A stretch of DNA of 64,000 nt from Metaphire vulgaris (lineage: Eukaryota > Annelida > Clitellata > Crassiclitellata > Megascolecidae), in the NCBI GenBank assembly GCA_018105865.1, contig CM030837.1, forward strand, positions 9,868,725-9,932,724. Reading direction: 5' to 3'. Both the position numbers and the translations under genes were made by a program. This document shows, one piece after another, positions 11,434 to 22,203 of this stretch; the stretch's first letter is position 1; each line of letters begins with the position of its first letter. A model generated the notes under the pieces. That model worked only from the letters and a program-made list of their open reading frames with translations, had not been told where the DNA came from and made no database searches.

Positions 11434-11590
11434 CAGTGACGGATCCGGGATTTTGGACCAGGGGTGTCAAACTTCAGAAATTCAGGCCAAAGCCACCAAT
11501 ACTTAATAACGTTACGGCAGTGGCGGATCCAGGATTTTGGACTAGGGGGTCAAACTTCAGAAATTCAGGCCAAAGCCACCAATACTTACC
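11434..11590. repeat. two tandem 73-bp units at 84-bp spacing
   Basis: Units at 11434-11507 and 11518-11590 are nearly identical and both begin CAGTG(A/G)CGGATCC. The start resembles a hAT terminus, so this may be a duplicated left end of an otherwise lost element. Confidence 0.8.
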
Positions 11591-11819
11591 GGTAATAACT
11601 ACGGTAGGCCCATACCTTACATGAAATAATTGAAATCACTATGATCTCTGGAATTTGTGAAAGTAGAACTCCATGAACATTTTCAATGATTTAATTTTAA
11701 GATTATTTTTCTGCTTTTTAAACACTTATATACAAAATATTGAATAGTACAGCAATTATTTATGGGTATTGGCACTGCTTAATTGTGAATATAAGCCTAC
11801 TACACTAGGCCCTAATTGG

Positions 11820-12010
11820 CAGTGGCGGCTCCAACGGGGGGGCCAGGGGGGCCCGTGCCCCCTAATGAGAGCCTGGCCCCTCCAGTGGCCCCCCCAGTTG
11901 GGACCCTATACTTAATGCTACATACATTAAACAACAAATGGTTGGCCCCCCATGATTAGAAGTTGCCACCCCAACGGCCCCCCACTTTCCAAATCCTAGA
12001 GCCGCCACGG
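11820..12010 (-). mobile_element. hAT miniature element, CAGTGGCGGCTC family, copy 2
   Basis: A 191-bp copy in the opposite orientation to 1929-2121, bounded by the exact 8-bp duplication CTAATTGG (11812-11819, 12011-12018). One terminal base is changed at the right end (CCACGG for CCACTG). Confidence 0.92.
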
Positions 12011-12018
12011 CTAATTGG

Positions 12019-12410
12019 AACTTTACGTCTATTCTTCATTTTAGCAAAATTGTCAATTACACTATTTAAATCTAAATTTTCAGAAAATTCCTTTTCAATA
12101 TTTAGCAATGAAAAGTCTGGCTGTCCGATTTCATCCATAGTTGAGCATATCCAGCTTTTTATTTGCTTTAGTATGCTAAATCTCCGTTCAGCAGATGCAC
12201 TGCTGATAGGCAAGACGTTTATATTCTGTAAAAGTTCGCTAAGTTTGGAAAAAATACCTCTCGTTTCACGAATTCCAATAACATATAAAACATCACCGAT
12301 TTTATGAACTTTTGAAATGACGGCATCTTTCGGCATCGGCTTGTACAATTGACAAAACGATTTAAACTTTGATAGCAAATCCGCATGGTATAGCATGATT
12401 TAACCGTTGA
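12019..12410 (-). pseudogene. hAT transposase C-terminal (dimerisation) fragment
   Basis: The minus frame includes LPISSASAERRFSILKQIKSWICSTM followed by LLNIEKE. The SSASAERRFS-LK-IK-W-R-TM pattern is the hAT family C-terminal dimerisation region, as in ZMYM1-like and zinc-finger hAT proteins. The RNase H-like catalytic core is absent. The frame runs into the miniature element at 11820-12010, which adds a spurious glycine-rich tail. Confidence 0.8.
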
Positions 12411-12867
12411 AAGTAGGGTTGCCATATCTCCCGTATATTACGGGAGCGCCCGTATTTCAGCCCGAGTCTCCCGCCTCCCGAAAGGAAGGATGCCACGCGG
12501 GATACCAAATCTCTCGTATTTGGCTAGGTCGATAGACTTCATTTAGACGCAGTTTAAACTCGAAACAATACTACATTTTCTGGCGTGATAAAACGGTACA
12601 GTTCAGTACTATATCAAACAAGATAAAAGAGGCTCTGAGGCAGGCAGAACCAAAAAAACCTGCCGTAAATACTGGCTACGCCACTGCTCTAAAGTACTGT
12701 AGTGTAGTATAGCTGTAGCCATCATAAATCACAATGAACTGGACCGTCGAGTGGTCAGGCTATACTGTAAATGAGTGCAACACATTGTTATTAACCGTTA
12801 AACTTAGCTTGGTGCGCAAACTACCGGTCCGTAAACTTCTGGTGCGCAAACTACTGGTGCGTATACT

Positions 12868-13045
12868 AATGTAAACCACTTTGTTAGATATCTTTTCAAA
12901 TCAACTAGAAGAACGTTTCAACGATTTAACATCGGTTTTGCAGTAATTTAAAGTTTTAAACCCGAAATATTTTGTTAAGAAATCTTTTAATGAATGTGAA
13001 GAAACGTTATCCGAGTTGGCAGATATATATGCATGTGGTGCTGGC
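12868..13045 (+). pseudogene. hAT transposase fragment, left of LINE
   Basis: Plus-strand frames read LLDIFSNQLEERFNDLTS-like residues, then a stop, then NPKYFVKKSFNECEETLSEL and a short tail. A close inverted copy lies at 14930-15104, so this is homologous to that hAT-like fragment. It is degenerate. Confidence 0.55.
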
Positions 13046-14893
13046 AGACCAGATCATTGAAAATCAAAATGCCTGATCAAAATGCCTGTGGTGCTGGCCC
13101 GGATTTTAGTGCTGAGGATTTCCACCAGCACATCGAGGAGAAGGTAGCAAGGATACGTGACAGGACGGCGAATGCTGGTCCTGCGACCTTCTCTGTGCAC
13201 GATGGCCCCCGTCTGTTAGCTTTCTCCCCCCCGTCCGTTGAGGAAGTTGTGGCCTTGGTTAGGTCTGCCCCGAACAGGCAATGCCAGGCTGACCCGCTTC
13301 CCGTTTGGCTATTAAAGGACTCGATCGAGCTGTTGGCCCCTTTCATTAGAATGCTATTTTCCACGTTCTTGGAGACGTGTGAGTTTCCGTCTTCATGGAA
13401 ACAGGCGACTGTTAGGCCACATTTGAAACGGCCGGGTCTTGATCCTTCGGATCCTGCGAGTTACAGACCAGTCTCCAATCTGACGTTTCTATCTAAGCTT
13501 CTGGAGAGGGTTGTTAACAGGCAGCTCATAGGGTTTCTCACTGCTAATGGACTCATGCCGCGTGACCAGTCAGCGTATCGTCGAGGGCACTCGACTGAAT
13601 CCGCCATCCTTAAGATTTTCAATGATCTGGTCGATGTTGTGTCGAATGGGAGGCTTGCACTTCTATGCCTTCTTGACCTCTCGTCGGCATTTGATTCGGT
13701 TGATCATCAGGTCCTCATTCATCGGCTTGAGAAATCATTCGGTGTGGGTGGCTCCTCCTTGCGGTGGATAGCTAGCTATCTCTCTGACAGATTGCAATCT
13801 GTAACGTGCGGAGGGAATCTATCTGTAGGGCGGAGTGTTGGGTGTGGGGTCCCTGAAGGGTCGGTGATTGGCCCATTACTCTTCATTCTTTACACGGCTG
13901 ACCTTAGATCCATTATTTTGGCCTTTGGACTGTCGCCCCACAGCTATGCTGACGACACCCAGATTTACTCGTCCTGCCTCCCAGGCGATGTGGAGGTGCT
14001 GCGGGAACGGTTCCTGGGGTGTCTGGCTGCCGTCTCGAAGTGGGCGGAGGAAAATCGATTGGCCCTTAATGTTGGAAAAACGGAGTTTATCTGGGTCACC
14101 ACCCCTCGGAGAAGGACGCTAGTGAATCGTAAACCGTTCGTGATGGGTGATGCTACCATTGTCCCCTCAGAGTGTGTGAGGCTGCTGGGGGTCCTCTTTG
14201 ATGGTACTTTGTCATTTGAGTCGTACCTAAATGATGTGATCAGGCGATGCCACTTTCAGCTGAGAAGAATACGATCAGTCCGGCGCTATCTACCTGTATC
14301 CGGTGTCGTTCACTTGGTTCAGGCCTTAGTGCTAACGAGGATTGATTACTGCAATAGTGTGTTGTGGGGTCTCCCGGTCAATAAACTGGATCGGCTGCAG
14401 TCTATTCTTAATCAGTCAGCGAGGATCGTGTTCGGATGTCGTTGGCGCGAGCACGTAACTCCACTTCTCAGGGATCGTCTTCATTGGCTTCGAGTCCCTG
14501 AGCGGATTGTGTTCAAGAGATGCTGGCTGACGTACAGAGTGCTGCATGACGCGTACTGTCCGGAGTATCTCGCCTCTCTTGTAAAGACACCGCAGTGCAG
14601 TGATAGGAGATTGTCACTCCGTTCGAGTCGTAGGGTCAAACTTCAGGTTCCTCCTCCCTCCAAGACTGCCAAGTTTGGAGAGAGATCATTTACACGCGGC
14701 AACCCTATCTTGTGGAACTCTCTTCCTGATCATGTCACCACGGCTGATACTCCTGAACACTTCATCAAGAGCTTAAAAACGCATTTGTTTGGGTTGGGGT
14801 ATAGTTGAGATGTTAAAGCGCTTTTGTTGTGGGTCTCAGCCTTGTTACAGCGCTATAGAAATCGTCCAAGAATGAATGAATGAATGAATATGA
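13046..14893 (+). mobile_element. 5'-truncated L2-like LINE with long RT frame
   Basis: A single open frame (13033-14808) encodes, in order, a linker (SAEDFHQHIEEKVARIRDRT), an RT domain with SYRPVSNLTFLSKLLERVVN, QSAYRRGHSTESAIL, LLDLSSAFDSVDH, GVPEGSVIGPLLF and YADDTQIYSSC, and the C-terminal L2 blocks (RIDYCNSVLWGLP, PPSKTAKFGERSFTRGNPILWN, LKTHLFGLGYS). The catalytic YADD is intact. Motif B has PEG instead of the usual PQG. The endonuclease is missing, so it cannot move alone. The 3' end has an AGCGCTATAG block and (TGAA)n at about 14869-14893, as expected for L2. Confidence 0.92.
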
Positions 14894-14894
14894 A

Positions 14895-15104
14895 TCAGAC
14901 ACAAACAGAAAGCGGATGGTTTACGATAGTATGCGAAACCGATGTGAAATCGTTGAAACGTTCTTCTAGTTGATTTGAAAAGGTATCTAACAAAGCGTGA
15001 AATGTATCTATTTTAAATCTTAACATTGTTTCTTTAAGAATCGAATCAAGGGCCAATTCATCACAAAATATCTTTTTCTGTTGATGTCGTTTCACAGCAT
15101 ACAT
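14895..15104 (-). pseudogene. hAT transposase fragment, right of LINE
   Basis: The frame reads ELALDSILKETMLRFKIDTFHALLDTFSNQLEERFNDFTS, similar to the middle of ZMYM1/hAT-type transposases. It is inverted relative to 12868-13045 over about 75 bp, so the LINE sits between opposite-facing copies. It ends where the LINE tail begins. Confidence 0.6.
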
Positions 15105-15534
15105 TTCAGACCCTTCACGTTTGTTAGAAAGCTCGATAGCATCGCGTTCAAGATTGTCAAAAATGGCATCGTCCCGCTTTTCATTTCTAGTATTCTACAG
15201 TGGCAAGATTTGATCAAACTTTCCGCAGTTATCAGTCTATTGAACTGTTTGTGCAAATATTTTTACAACTTATTTACAGAGTCTAGAACTTTTGTCCAGA
15301 ACTGTAGAAAAATTGTTATAGGTTATCTGTTATTTTAACGACTACGACGGATCGGACGGATTCAAAACAAAGTTATTTCTAAGGATTTGCAGCGCCTCCT
15401 ATATATAATACTGGAGCTCTGATGAATATAACGACTTGCCCAGATTAACTAATAACGATTGAGGCTGAAGTATTCATTATTCACACAGTTTGAATACTAG
15501 TCAACTGCACTGCATCCAATTTAGATTACGTCAT

Positions 15535-15618
15535 GGAATTTTACTCTTTTGCGCGCATTAATAGTGTATATGCACCGTTGGTGCAGGGAAGAGAAGAAGA
15601 TGACGGCACGTACGCATT

Positions 15619-15675
<57 letters not shown>

Positions 15676-15911
15676 CGCTAGAAGGAGAAGCCGAAGCCGG
15701 AGAGCAGGTATAAAAACGAGAAGCGCGCGAAGAGAGGGGTTTTTGCGGAGAGTTTTCGGATAGATCGGACGGAAAAGCGGTTCCGGAGTTCAAGCGCGCA
15801 GAGGGTGGAAGCAGAAGGGGTTGGAGGACCCAGAGGTCGAAAGGAAGCCCGGAGCGGAGAAGGCGCAAGGAAAGCTCCAGGCGAAGGAAACGGAGAAAGA
15901 GACGCAGTGTC
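15535..15911 (+). promoter_or_regulatory. promoter-like unit: GA tract, TATA motif, splice-donor-like end
   Basis: A (GA)n tract (15624-15671) is followed by TATAAAAA at about 15708-15715, then a purine-rich leader with an ATG frame from 15821, and CAG|GTAAGA at 15909-15917, a perfect animal splice-donor match. A pyrimidine-rich GATTTTTTAG at about 15971-15980 could be an acceptor. Together these look like a transcription start and first exon, either of a host gene or of an unrecognised retroelement LTR. No coding domain is recognisable, so the interpretation is inference. Confidence 0.4.
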
Positions 15912-16190
15912 AGGTAAGACGATTAGACAGTAATATTAGATTGTGTAGATTTGGCATATATTATTGTGATGATTTTTTAGAAAATCCTTTAAAATTTGCA
16001 ATCACTGTACGCCTTTCACCCCTGGATTTGGGCTATACTAAGGGATGTAAGTCGAATAAGCCAGTCGCCCGGCTTACAGTCGAGCGATTCCAAATTCTTG
16101 CCTCGCCTGAACATTGGGCCTGCCTTGGTATTGATTAGCGACACGTTTCGGCTTCACCGAGCGCTGTCGATAATTATAAAAACCCGTGTT

Positions 16191-16370
16191 CATTAGCGTC
16201 GCCACGGGTGGGCAAATGGGGGCAGCTGCCCCCCAACCTGCCCCAGACCACCTACCAGATTCGCGCAAATCCGGTGAGAAAGTTTTCTGTGGAGGGGGTG
16301 AGGGGTGGGTAAGGAATCTGACACGCTAGCCCTTTTGCCCCCCAACCAAAAATTCCTGGCGACGCCACTG
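16191..16370. mobile_element. hAT miniature element, CA(G/T)TGGCGTCGCCA ends
   Basis: A 180-bp element ends GGCGACGCCACTG with inverted CATTAGCGTCGCC at the left, bracketed by the exact 8-bp duplication CCCGTGTT (16183-16190, 16371-16378). The interior is rich in GGGGCA / TGCCCC. It interrupts the promoter-to-hairpin unit. Confidence 0.9.
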
Positions 16371-16645
16371 CCCGTGTTTCAATGCATTTGGTTAGTTTGG
16401 CGCACGCTGCCTCCTAGTGCTTAATTTAAGCCTAGTAGCAGAACTATGCCCGAAACGCTCAGATTTTTGTGCGAAATGGATTTAAACGAAAGGACTTCTT
16501 TGGAATAAAGGAACCTTTGCAACAACATTGAAACTGTGAGTATGTTCGTACGTATACGATTATGTGCAATTATATATGTGTTAGGAAGAATGACTGTTAG
16601 TTAACTTCTACCTCCTATTCTAAACTATTTTCTTGCTTCCTACAC

Positions 16646-17071
16646 TCCAGCTTCCGGTTGCGGAAACCGTCGTTGGACTCTACCTTCTTCGACTTCCGGT
16701 TGCGGAAACCGTTGTCGACTTCCTCTTTCACTTTTTCTTCGACTATGGCTTCTCGTTGGAGAAACCGCCGCCATCTTGTATTGGTCTATCGTATCGGTTG
16801 AGGAAACCGTCGGGGGATTGTACTGTTTGTTGTTCCGGCTTTCGGTTGAATAAGCCGTCGGAAGGTACTGTTATATATATCTACTTCCGGTTGAGGAAAC
16901 CCTCGTAGATTGTCGTTGTTATATATCTTACCGACGTTCTGTGAAAGCAGACCGATTGGATAGTTGTCTGGCGGACCCGCCGAAAGGCGACCGTAATGTA
17001 TGCCCGACTTCCGGTTGCAAAACCTGTCGTCGAGTGTGATTTGTTTTATATGTTCTGACTTTTGCCTTTTC

Positions 17072-17114
<43 letters not shown>

Positions 17115-17155
17115 CTCTTTCTCAAAGACTTCCGGTTGAGGAAACCGTCGTCGAC
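16646..17155 (+). repeat. array of eight related stem-loops with covarying outer stems
   Basis: Copies lie at about 16646-16677, 16689-16718, 16745-16774, 16790-16815, 16833-16863, 16879-16910, 17005-17032 and 17127-17152. Most share TTCCGGTTG(A/C)GGAAACC. The inner stem is CGGTT/AACCG with a five-base loop. After a short internal loop there is an outer stem whose bases differ between copies yet still pair: CCAG/TTGG, CGAC/GTCG, TGGC/GCCA, CTAC/GTAG. Copies 4 and 5 pair less well. Changing but complementary stems point to selection on structure. I do not know the family; function is unassigned. Confidence 0.75.
17072..17120. repeat. (CT)n microsatellite
   Basis: A CT run with one TTT interruption lies between hairpin copies 7 and 8. 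It is complementary to the (GA)n at 15624-15671. Confidence 0.95.
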
Positions 17156-18897
17156 CTCTTCTTCTCAATCTGACTTGTATTATGAATGAATAATTGATGG
17201 ATGAATGAATGTCATTGAATGAAGTCGCGCATAAGCGTATGCAAACGACGCTCACTACACCTAAACTCCCACCTACCACTCCAACTCAATCAAATCAAAG
17301 ATAACCACGGCACCTCAATATTGATTGAAATTAATATTGATATACATCCCATTGCATAACTGTGTGCATATTAGATGTTGTGTGATTATATGCATATTTT
17401 GTGCACTACACACACTCGACGATTTATGGCATGATTGTACACAATGAAGATTGATAATAAATGGCATAATTGTACACTGTGAATCATCATCAATCGCCGC
17501 TTGTATATTGAATGTAAATAAAACCAGTAAAGCCATCCAGTATCTCTCTTTATCCGTTATGGATAACCTCAGAATATACTCCGGACCGATATGGACGGCG
17601 GCTCTACGTTGCCTTAACCAAGTTATAAAGAAACCGTCCTACTAATACGACACTCCCGCTTCTATAGCGCCTGGAGTCGATTACTTCGGTGAGTCGCCCA
17701 GATGGAATAGGCAAGAAGTAGAAGGTGTGATGAAAAGATCTTACCAGGATGCCCCCCAACACACCCCCTCTCTATCTGATGTTAATTTTTGCTCACCGGA
17801 CAACGTTATATGCCGCTGGATTAGGCACCCCCTAGTCTTTGCGGGTGACTAACAGATAAATGGATTCGGCTTCCAGTGGAAACTGAATTATAGACACTAA
17901 ACAGCAACGAGAGCGAAATACAGATTAACCACGATATTTATTATTCGTGCGCGGTCTTATCTACTCTATATTAAATCTTTATAGTAAAATGAAGTCAGTC
18001 CAAAATTATAACCATAATACTAGGCTATCGTTCTAACCAAATTAACAAATAGGCATAACATGAAAGTGTTACCTGACAAATCCCTCCGGTGGGAGAATTT
18101 CAGGGGAAACAGAAACCGTCCTCTGGGAGGAGGTCTGCTCGATACAACGGGCAGAATTCAGACGACAGGTTTTCGGGCACAGAATTAGGGGAGGGTATTC
18201 TTACGAAGCAAAATGCTTAATCTCTACGGCGAGAAGGGTTAGGATTTCAAGACTCAACTCCGTTCACTTCAGCACAATCTAAGCAAACCACTCTCTATCT
18301 TCTATCCGATTCATAAGGACACAGTCATCTTTCAGCCTCTTCTATCTCGTCGAGCAAAACCCAGCCACAGACTCAACTGTACGTCTTTTCTCCAATCAAC
18401 CCACTCTCCGGGCGGATATCAGTTTTTATAGTGCATGGGACGCTCCACCTAGCGGCGGCAGGCTGTGAGGGCGGCAGGGATGGGGCAAGGACTGCTGACT
18501 CGGCCTCATATCGGTCATCGGAAAATTTCAACACAGGGGAAGAATAAGGGGCCATCCATCCAATACAGGTAATCCCATCCCTCACCCTATCCGGGCGGTT
18601 TCCTCCTAATTTTCGTATCGTAACTGACGTCATTTCATGGGGAAAACACCATTGCAGATACGCAAATCTCTCAAGAATAACGTGCTAATGATACCCAGCA
18701 ATGGAATATCGTTACATTATAGTGACGTTAGATTGCATTTTAGAACCTTGCTTAATTATTGTATGCTAGGATTATTGCTTACGGAAATTGTATCACCATC
18801 AAAATCGTTTAAAAGGAAGAAGTTGTACAGACTGAATAATGAACTATCGTTACTAGGACTTCCAGAGAGAACTGATCGGCGAGCGAAGCAGATATAT
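17156..18897. other. no gene recognised
   Basis: The stretch contains AATAAA at about 17516-17521 (GTAAATAAAACC), which could end a plus-strand transcript starting near 15.7 kb. The rest (17640-18640) has no domain-bearing frame and no paired termini that I could find. Confidence 0.45.
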
Positions 18898-18898
18898 G

Positions 18899-19790
18899 CA
18901 GTGATGGGTAGTATCTTAGATACATGTATCTAGATACGTATCTAAGATACAACAAATGTATCTTTGACAATGTATCTAGATACTTTAGTGTATCTTGTAT
19001 CTGTATCTAAGATACAATTAATATGTATCTAGTATCTTCTGACTGCTTCAAGATACAAGATACTGCAAATCTACAAAACAAAGACACATAAGTATGTTGA
19101 ATCAAATTGTTTATTATTCAGGCTGATTCGGGTTCAACCTGTTATTTGGTTCTTACTTACGTGCCATGTAATTGTCTAACTCTAAATCAAAGAACAAATG
19201 TATAGGTCTTCGGTCTAAGCGTGTCACCCACACTACAGCCGGAAGAATGGCGGAAGAGAATCAACTCAATCAAGTGCCGTTATTGTTAGATGGAAATTTT
19301 TTAAAATTGTGTCTGTTGCTGGTAACACAGTGGTCGCCAAATGTGTTAACTGTACCAATAACAATATAGCCGGTGGTTTTTCATCAGCGTCAAGCTGTTA
19401 CTAAAAGCAAATGCCTCCCTCATTCAGTAGACTGTGTTAACACTAAAACGGTTGTTGAACAAATTGATTGGAAATGATTGCTAAGGACAGGATTGACCTT
19501 GTATGCCATATGGCAGCTGTTTAAGTTTTAAGAAACTTTCCTACTTTTTCACATTAAGGGTTGCTTTTAAGGTCACTTTTTCACATGAAGCCCTCAAAGG
19601 TGAACGTCTGTGCAGACGTTCACCTTTGAGGGCTTCGACTAATGAAAATGTATCTTATGATGTATCTTGTATCTAGATACATTTCAAATGTATCTGTATC
19701 TAGATACATTTTGTCTAGAGTATCTTGTATCTGTATCTTAGATACATTTTAAATGCAGTATCTGTATCGGTATCTTATATACCAGGGGCG
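18899..19790. mobile_element. palindrome-rich non-autonomous hAT-like element
   Basis: The left end CAGTGATGGGTAGTATC resembles hAT termini. Both sides (18910-19070 and 19645-19765) are arrays of the self-complementary word GTATCTAGATAC and relatives. The middle has no transposase. The right boundary is unclear because a CAGGGGCGCCCAC-type end of another element abuts it, and no duplication could be confirmed. Confidence 0.55.
19587..19636. repeat. 50-bp near-perfect hairpin
   Basis: Two perfectly complementary 24-base arms starting GAAGCCCTCAAAGG are separated by only TG. It lies inside the palindrome-rich element and could extrude as a cruciform. Confidence 0.95.
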
Positions 19791-20443
19791 CCCACACAAG
19801 GGGGAAAGGAAGCAAATGCTTCCTAGAAAACTTAGGTGGGAGGAAATTTCCCCCCTGAGTTTTGGTATAACGTTAGAGTAGCATATTAATTCGATAAGCC
19901 CCTAAATGCCTGTGCAAGTAAATTACTGGTTTTACTACAGTGCAATTTTGTAACTTCATATAAGCTTACCGGTACTCAATTCAACTTCATTATTATCAGG
20001 CATTCATAAAATTTTATTATTATTATTGTCACTTTACATACAGTCATTCTAATGATGCAGAACATAAACTTCTTGTGAAATATAAATAAGGACAGGATTG
20101 ACCAATAGACTCACATGAAGTTTACATTCCAAATTAGACTACTTCAAATTCCTCCACTACAGCCTTCCAGAGACCCCCATCAACAAATTACAATCCATTC
20201 AAGACTGTGAAACAGTGCAATTAGATATGGTTAATAACTTGTTTCAGTCAACTGCCTTAAGTCTATTTATCCCTTTTGCAGTTGTTGCAGCTTTAATGCC
20301 TCTATAAAATGATGTAGGCCTAGGTGTGGTTGTTGGAGAAATCTAATTTTTAAACTAAATACTAAACAAAATACATGTAGACAATTTGCAGGTAATTTTG
20401 AATAGTTTGCCAGCGCAATTACTGCGATATCTCTCTTTAGTTT
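19791..20443. other. no gene recognised
   Basis: It begins with a truncated hAT-like end (CAGGGGCGCCCAC) at about 19784. The rest is AT-rich without domain-bearing frames. Confidence 0.5.
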
Positions 20444-20448
20444 CAACT

Positions 20449-20680
20449 TGTGGCGTTTCCTAACGCCTATAACTATAATCAACTCATATGTATTATAACT
20501 TCATATATTATAACTTCATATGTTAATGTTTGTATCCAGGATGCAACTGAGAGTGAGAGTCTTCGACTGTGTGAGAGCGACTGACGCTAAAACTAACTAC
20601 TCTATAGAATATATAATCTAAGACTATAGCAGCTAGGCTATTGGTTGAGGCGTGGCTTGCAAGTGTCCAATCACGCCACA
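20449..20680 (-). repeat. 3' LTR of Gypsy element
   Basis: 232 bp, bounded by TGTGGCG and CGCCACA. On the minus strand it is preceded by the purine-rich GGGAAGAGA (20681-20689), the polypurine tract that primes plus-strand DNA synthesis. Confidence 0.95.
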
Positions 20681-20786
20681 TCTCTTCCCATTAATTATGC
20701 TCATTATCTAATTAAGAAAATTAATATTTTATAGCAGTTCTGTTAAAACTTTATCAGTCATCTAAAACAGAAATTTAAAATGTTAA

Positions 20787-21257
20787 CTATTTATATCTAG
20801 ATGGCTTTCTGACTGTACGGCCAGATCTAGTCTTGTATGGTTCAGCTCCTCTAGTAGTTATTTGTTGTTCCCTAGGTGGCGCTGGGATTGCCTCAGTTGT
20901 ATCAGATGATGGTTCGTTCGCAGCGCTGGTGGAGTGTTGATCTTCATGCACCAGTGATTTGTACGGTGGTCTCGAACGGCCGTCTTCTTCCCCTTGTATT
21001 GATGGTTGTCCTTGTCCTTCACTTTCCTCCTGGAAAATGACAGGGGGTTCCAAGGAGAACCTGACATTCCGGGAGCTTCTTTGCTTGACTGAGCCGTCGT
21101 CCAGCCGAAGTTGATACGATCGATGTGGAAGGACGTCTGTAATTTCCGCTTTCTTCCAGTGGTCGTCGGTCGGTCGTACCTTTACGCGACAAGTGTCTCC
21201 CTTCTGTAGCTTCCGTCGGTTGTGCGCATTTTTATCGTAGTAAGCGGCTTGCTTCAA
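20787..21257 (-). pseudogene. Gypsy integrase C-terminal domain
   Basis: The frame contains KQAAYYDKNAHNRRKLQKGD, the conserved block after the Gypsy integrase core, then a small beta-rich region (WKKAEITDVLPHRSYQLRL) like the GPY/F-type module, and a low-complexity charged tail ending TRSGRTVRKPSRYK, a common Mag-like pol C-terminus. It is separated from the core by a stop or frameshift at about 21260. Confidence 0.85.
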
Positions 21258-21263
21258 TTTTGA

Positions 21264-22200
21264 TCATTCTAATGCCTGTTGGACCTTGGCAGCAGAAGGA
21301 GTATCCAGTAGTTTACTGGTGATAGGCAATTTTGTGCGCGTTCGACGCCCAAACATAATTTGCGCGGGGCTTAGACCCAATCTCTCGGAAGGACAATTTC
21401 TCCACTTCATTAAGGAAATGTAGGGGTCTAAATTTTCCTCTAAAGCTTTCTTCATATGCTTCTTAGCCATTTTAACTGCTGACTCTGCTTTGCCATTTCC
21501 CTGGCTATGCATTGGTGAACTTAAGACATGTTGAAACTCGTATTTGTCTGCGAATTTCTTAAATTCTATTGAGTTAAAAGGACTCTTATCACTATGCAAG
21601 AATGATGGGATACCATATCTTGCAAAATATTGTTTTAAACAGTAAATTATGTTGCTCACCGACTTCGATGGTAGTCTGCCTATTTCGAAGAATCCACTGA
21701 GGAAGTCTGTTGAAATTAAATATTCCCGCTGTTGAAATGTGAAAACGTCCACTGCTACTCTTTCCCACTGTCGATAATGTGAGGGGATTGGTGCCGGTGG
21801 TTCTTTCGAAAGTAAGTCTCTGAATGTATTGCAGATGTGACATTTCAGAACTTTCTCTCGGAGTTCACAGGTCAAATTTGGCCAGAAAACCACCTCCCTC
21901 GCTCGACGTAGACAACTGTTTAGTCCAATATGAGACGAGTGTAGACGGTTTAGAATTTCCTGTCTCGCCGGTGCTGGTACGACAAGACGATGTCCTTTAT
22001 AGACGAGACCTCGACAAACCGATAATTCACCTCCAAAGGTCGAACGTCGGCTGTCAGCCCCTTTGGCGAGTCGGGCCAGCCTCGATAAATCTGTTTTTTC
22101 AGGCGGATGTAGCTCGGATCGGATATCGCGTCTGTGATGAGTTTCAGAGTAGACGGAGATGTTATTAATCGAGTTTCTGCTTCTTGCTCCGCATCTGCTG
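21264..22200 (-). pseudogene. Gypsy integrase zinc-binding and catalytic core
   Basis: Reading minus, about 22000-21900 gives a degenerate HH-CC region (LHSSHIGLNSCLRRAREVVFWP), followed by CHICN and then the DDE core: VAVDVF (first D), LHSDKSPFNS (second D, usually DNGPQF) and GKAESAVKMAKK (E). The later AQIMFGRRTRTKLP block is typical of Gypsy integrases. The second-aspartate loop is altered (SDKSPF), and upstream frames are broken, so it is probably non-functional. Confidence 0.85.
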
Positions 22201-22203
22201 TCT

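Noticed and set aside
12412..12690. hAT-like ends TAGGGTTGCCA / GCCACTGC
   Set aside because: I could not find matching inverted ends or an 8-bp duplication.
15533..15763. Open frame rich in alternating Arg-Glu
   Set aside because: It is the translation of the (GA)n tract and has no domain.
16646..17155. CRISPR array
   Set aside because: The repeats are few, irregularly spaced and imperfect, spacers are not uniform, and the context is eukaryotic.
20449..20680. Independent solo LTR
   Set aside because: It pairs with 25305-25536 and the CAACT duplication lies only at the outer edges, so both belong to one element.
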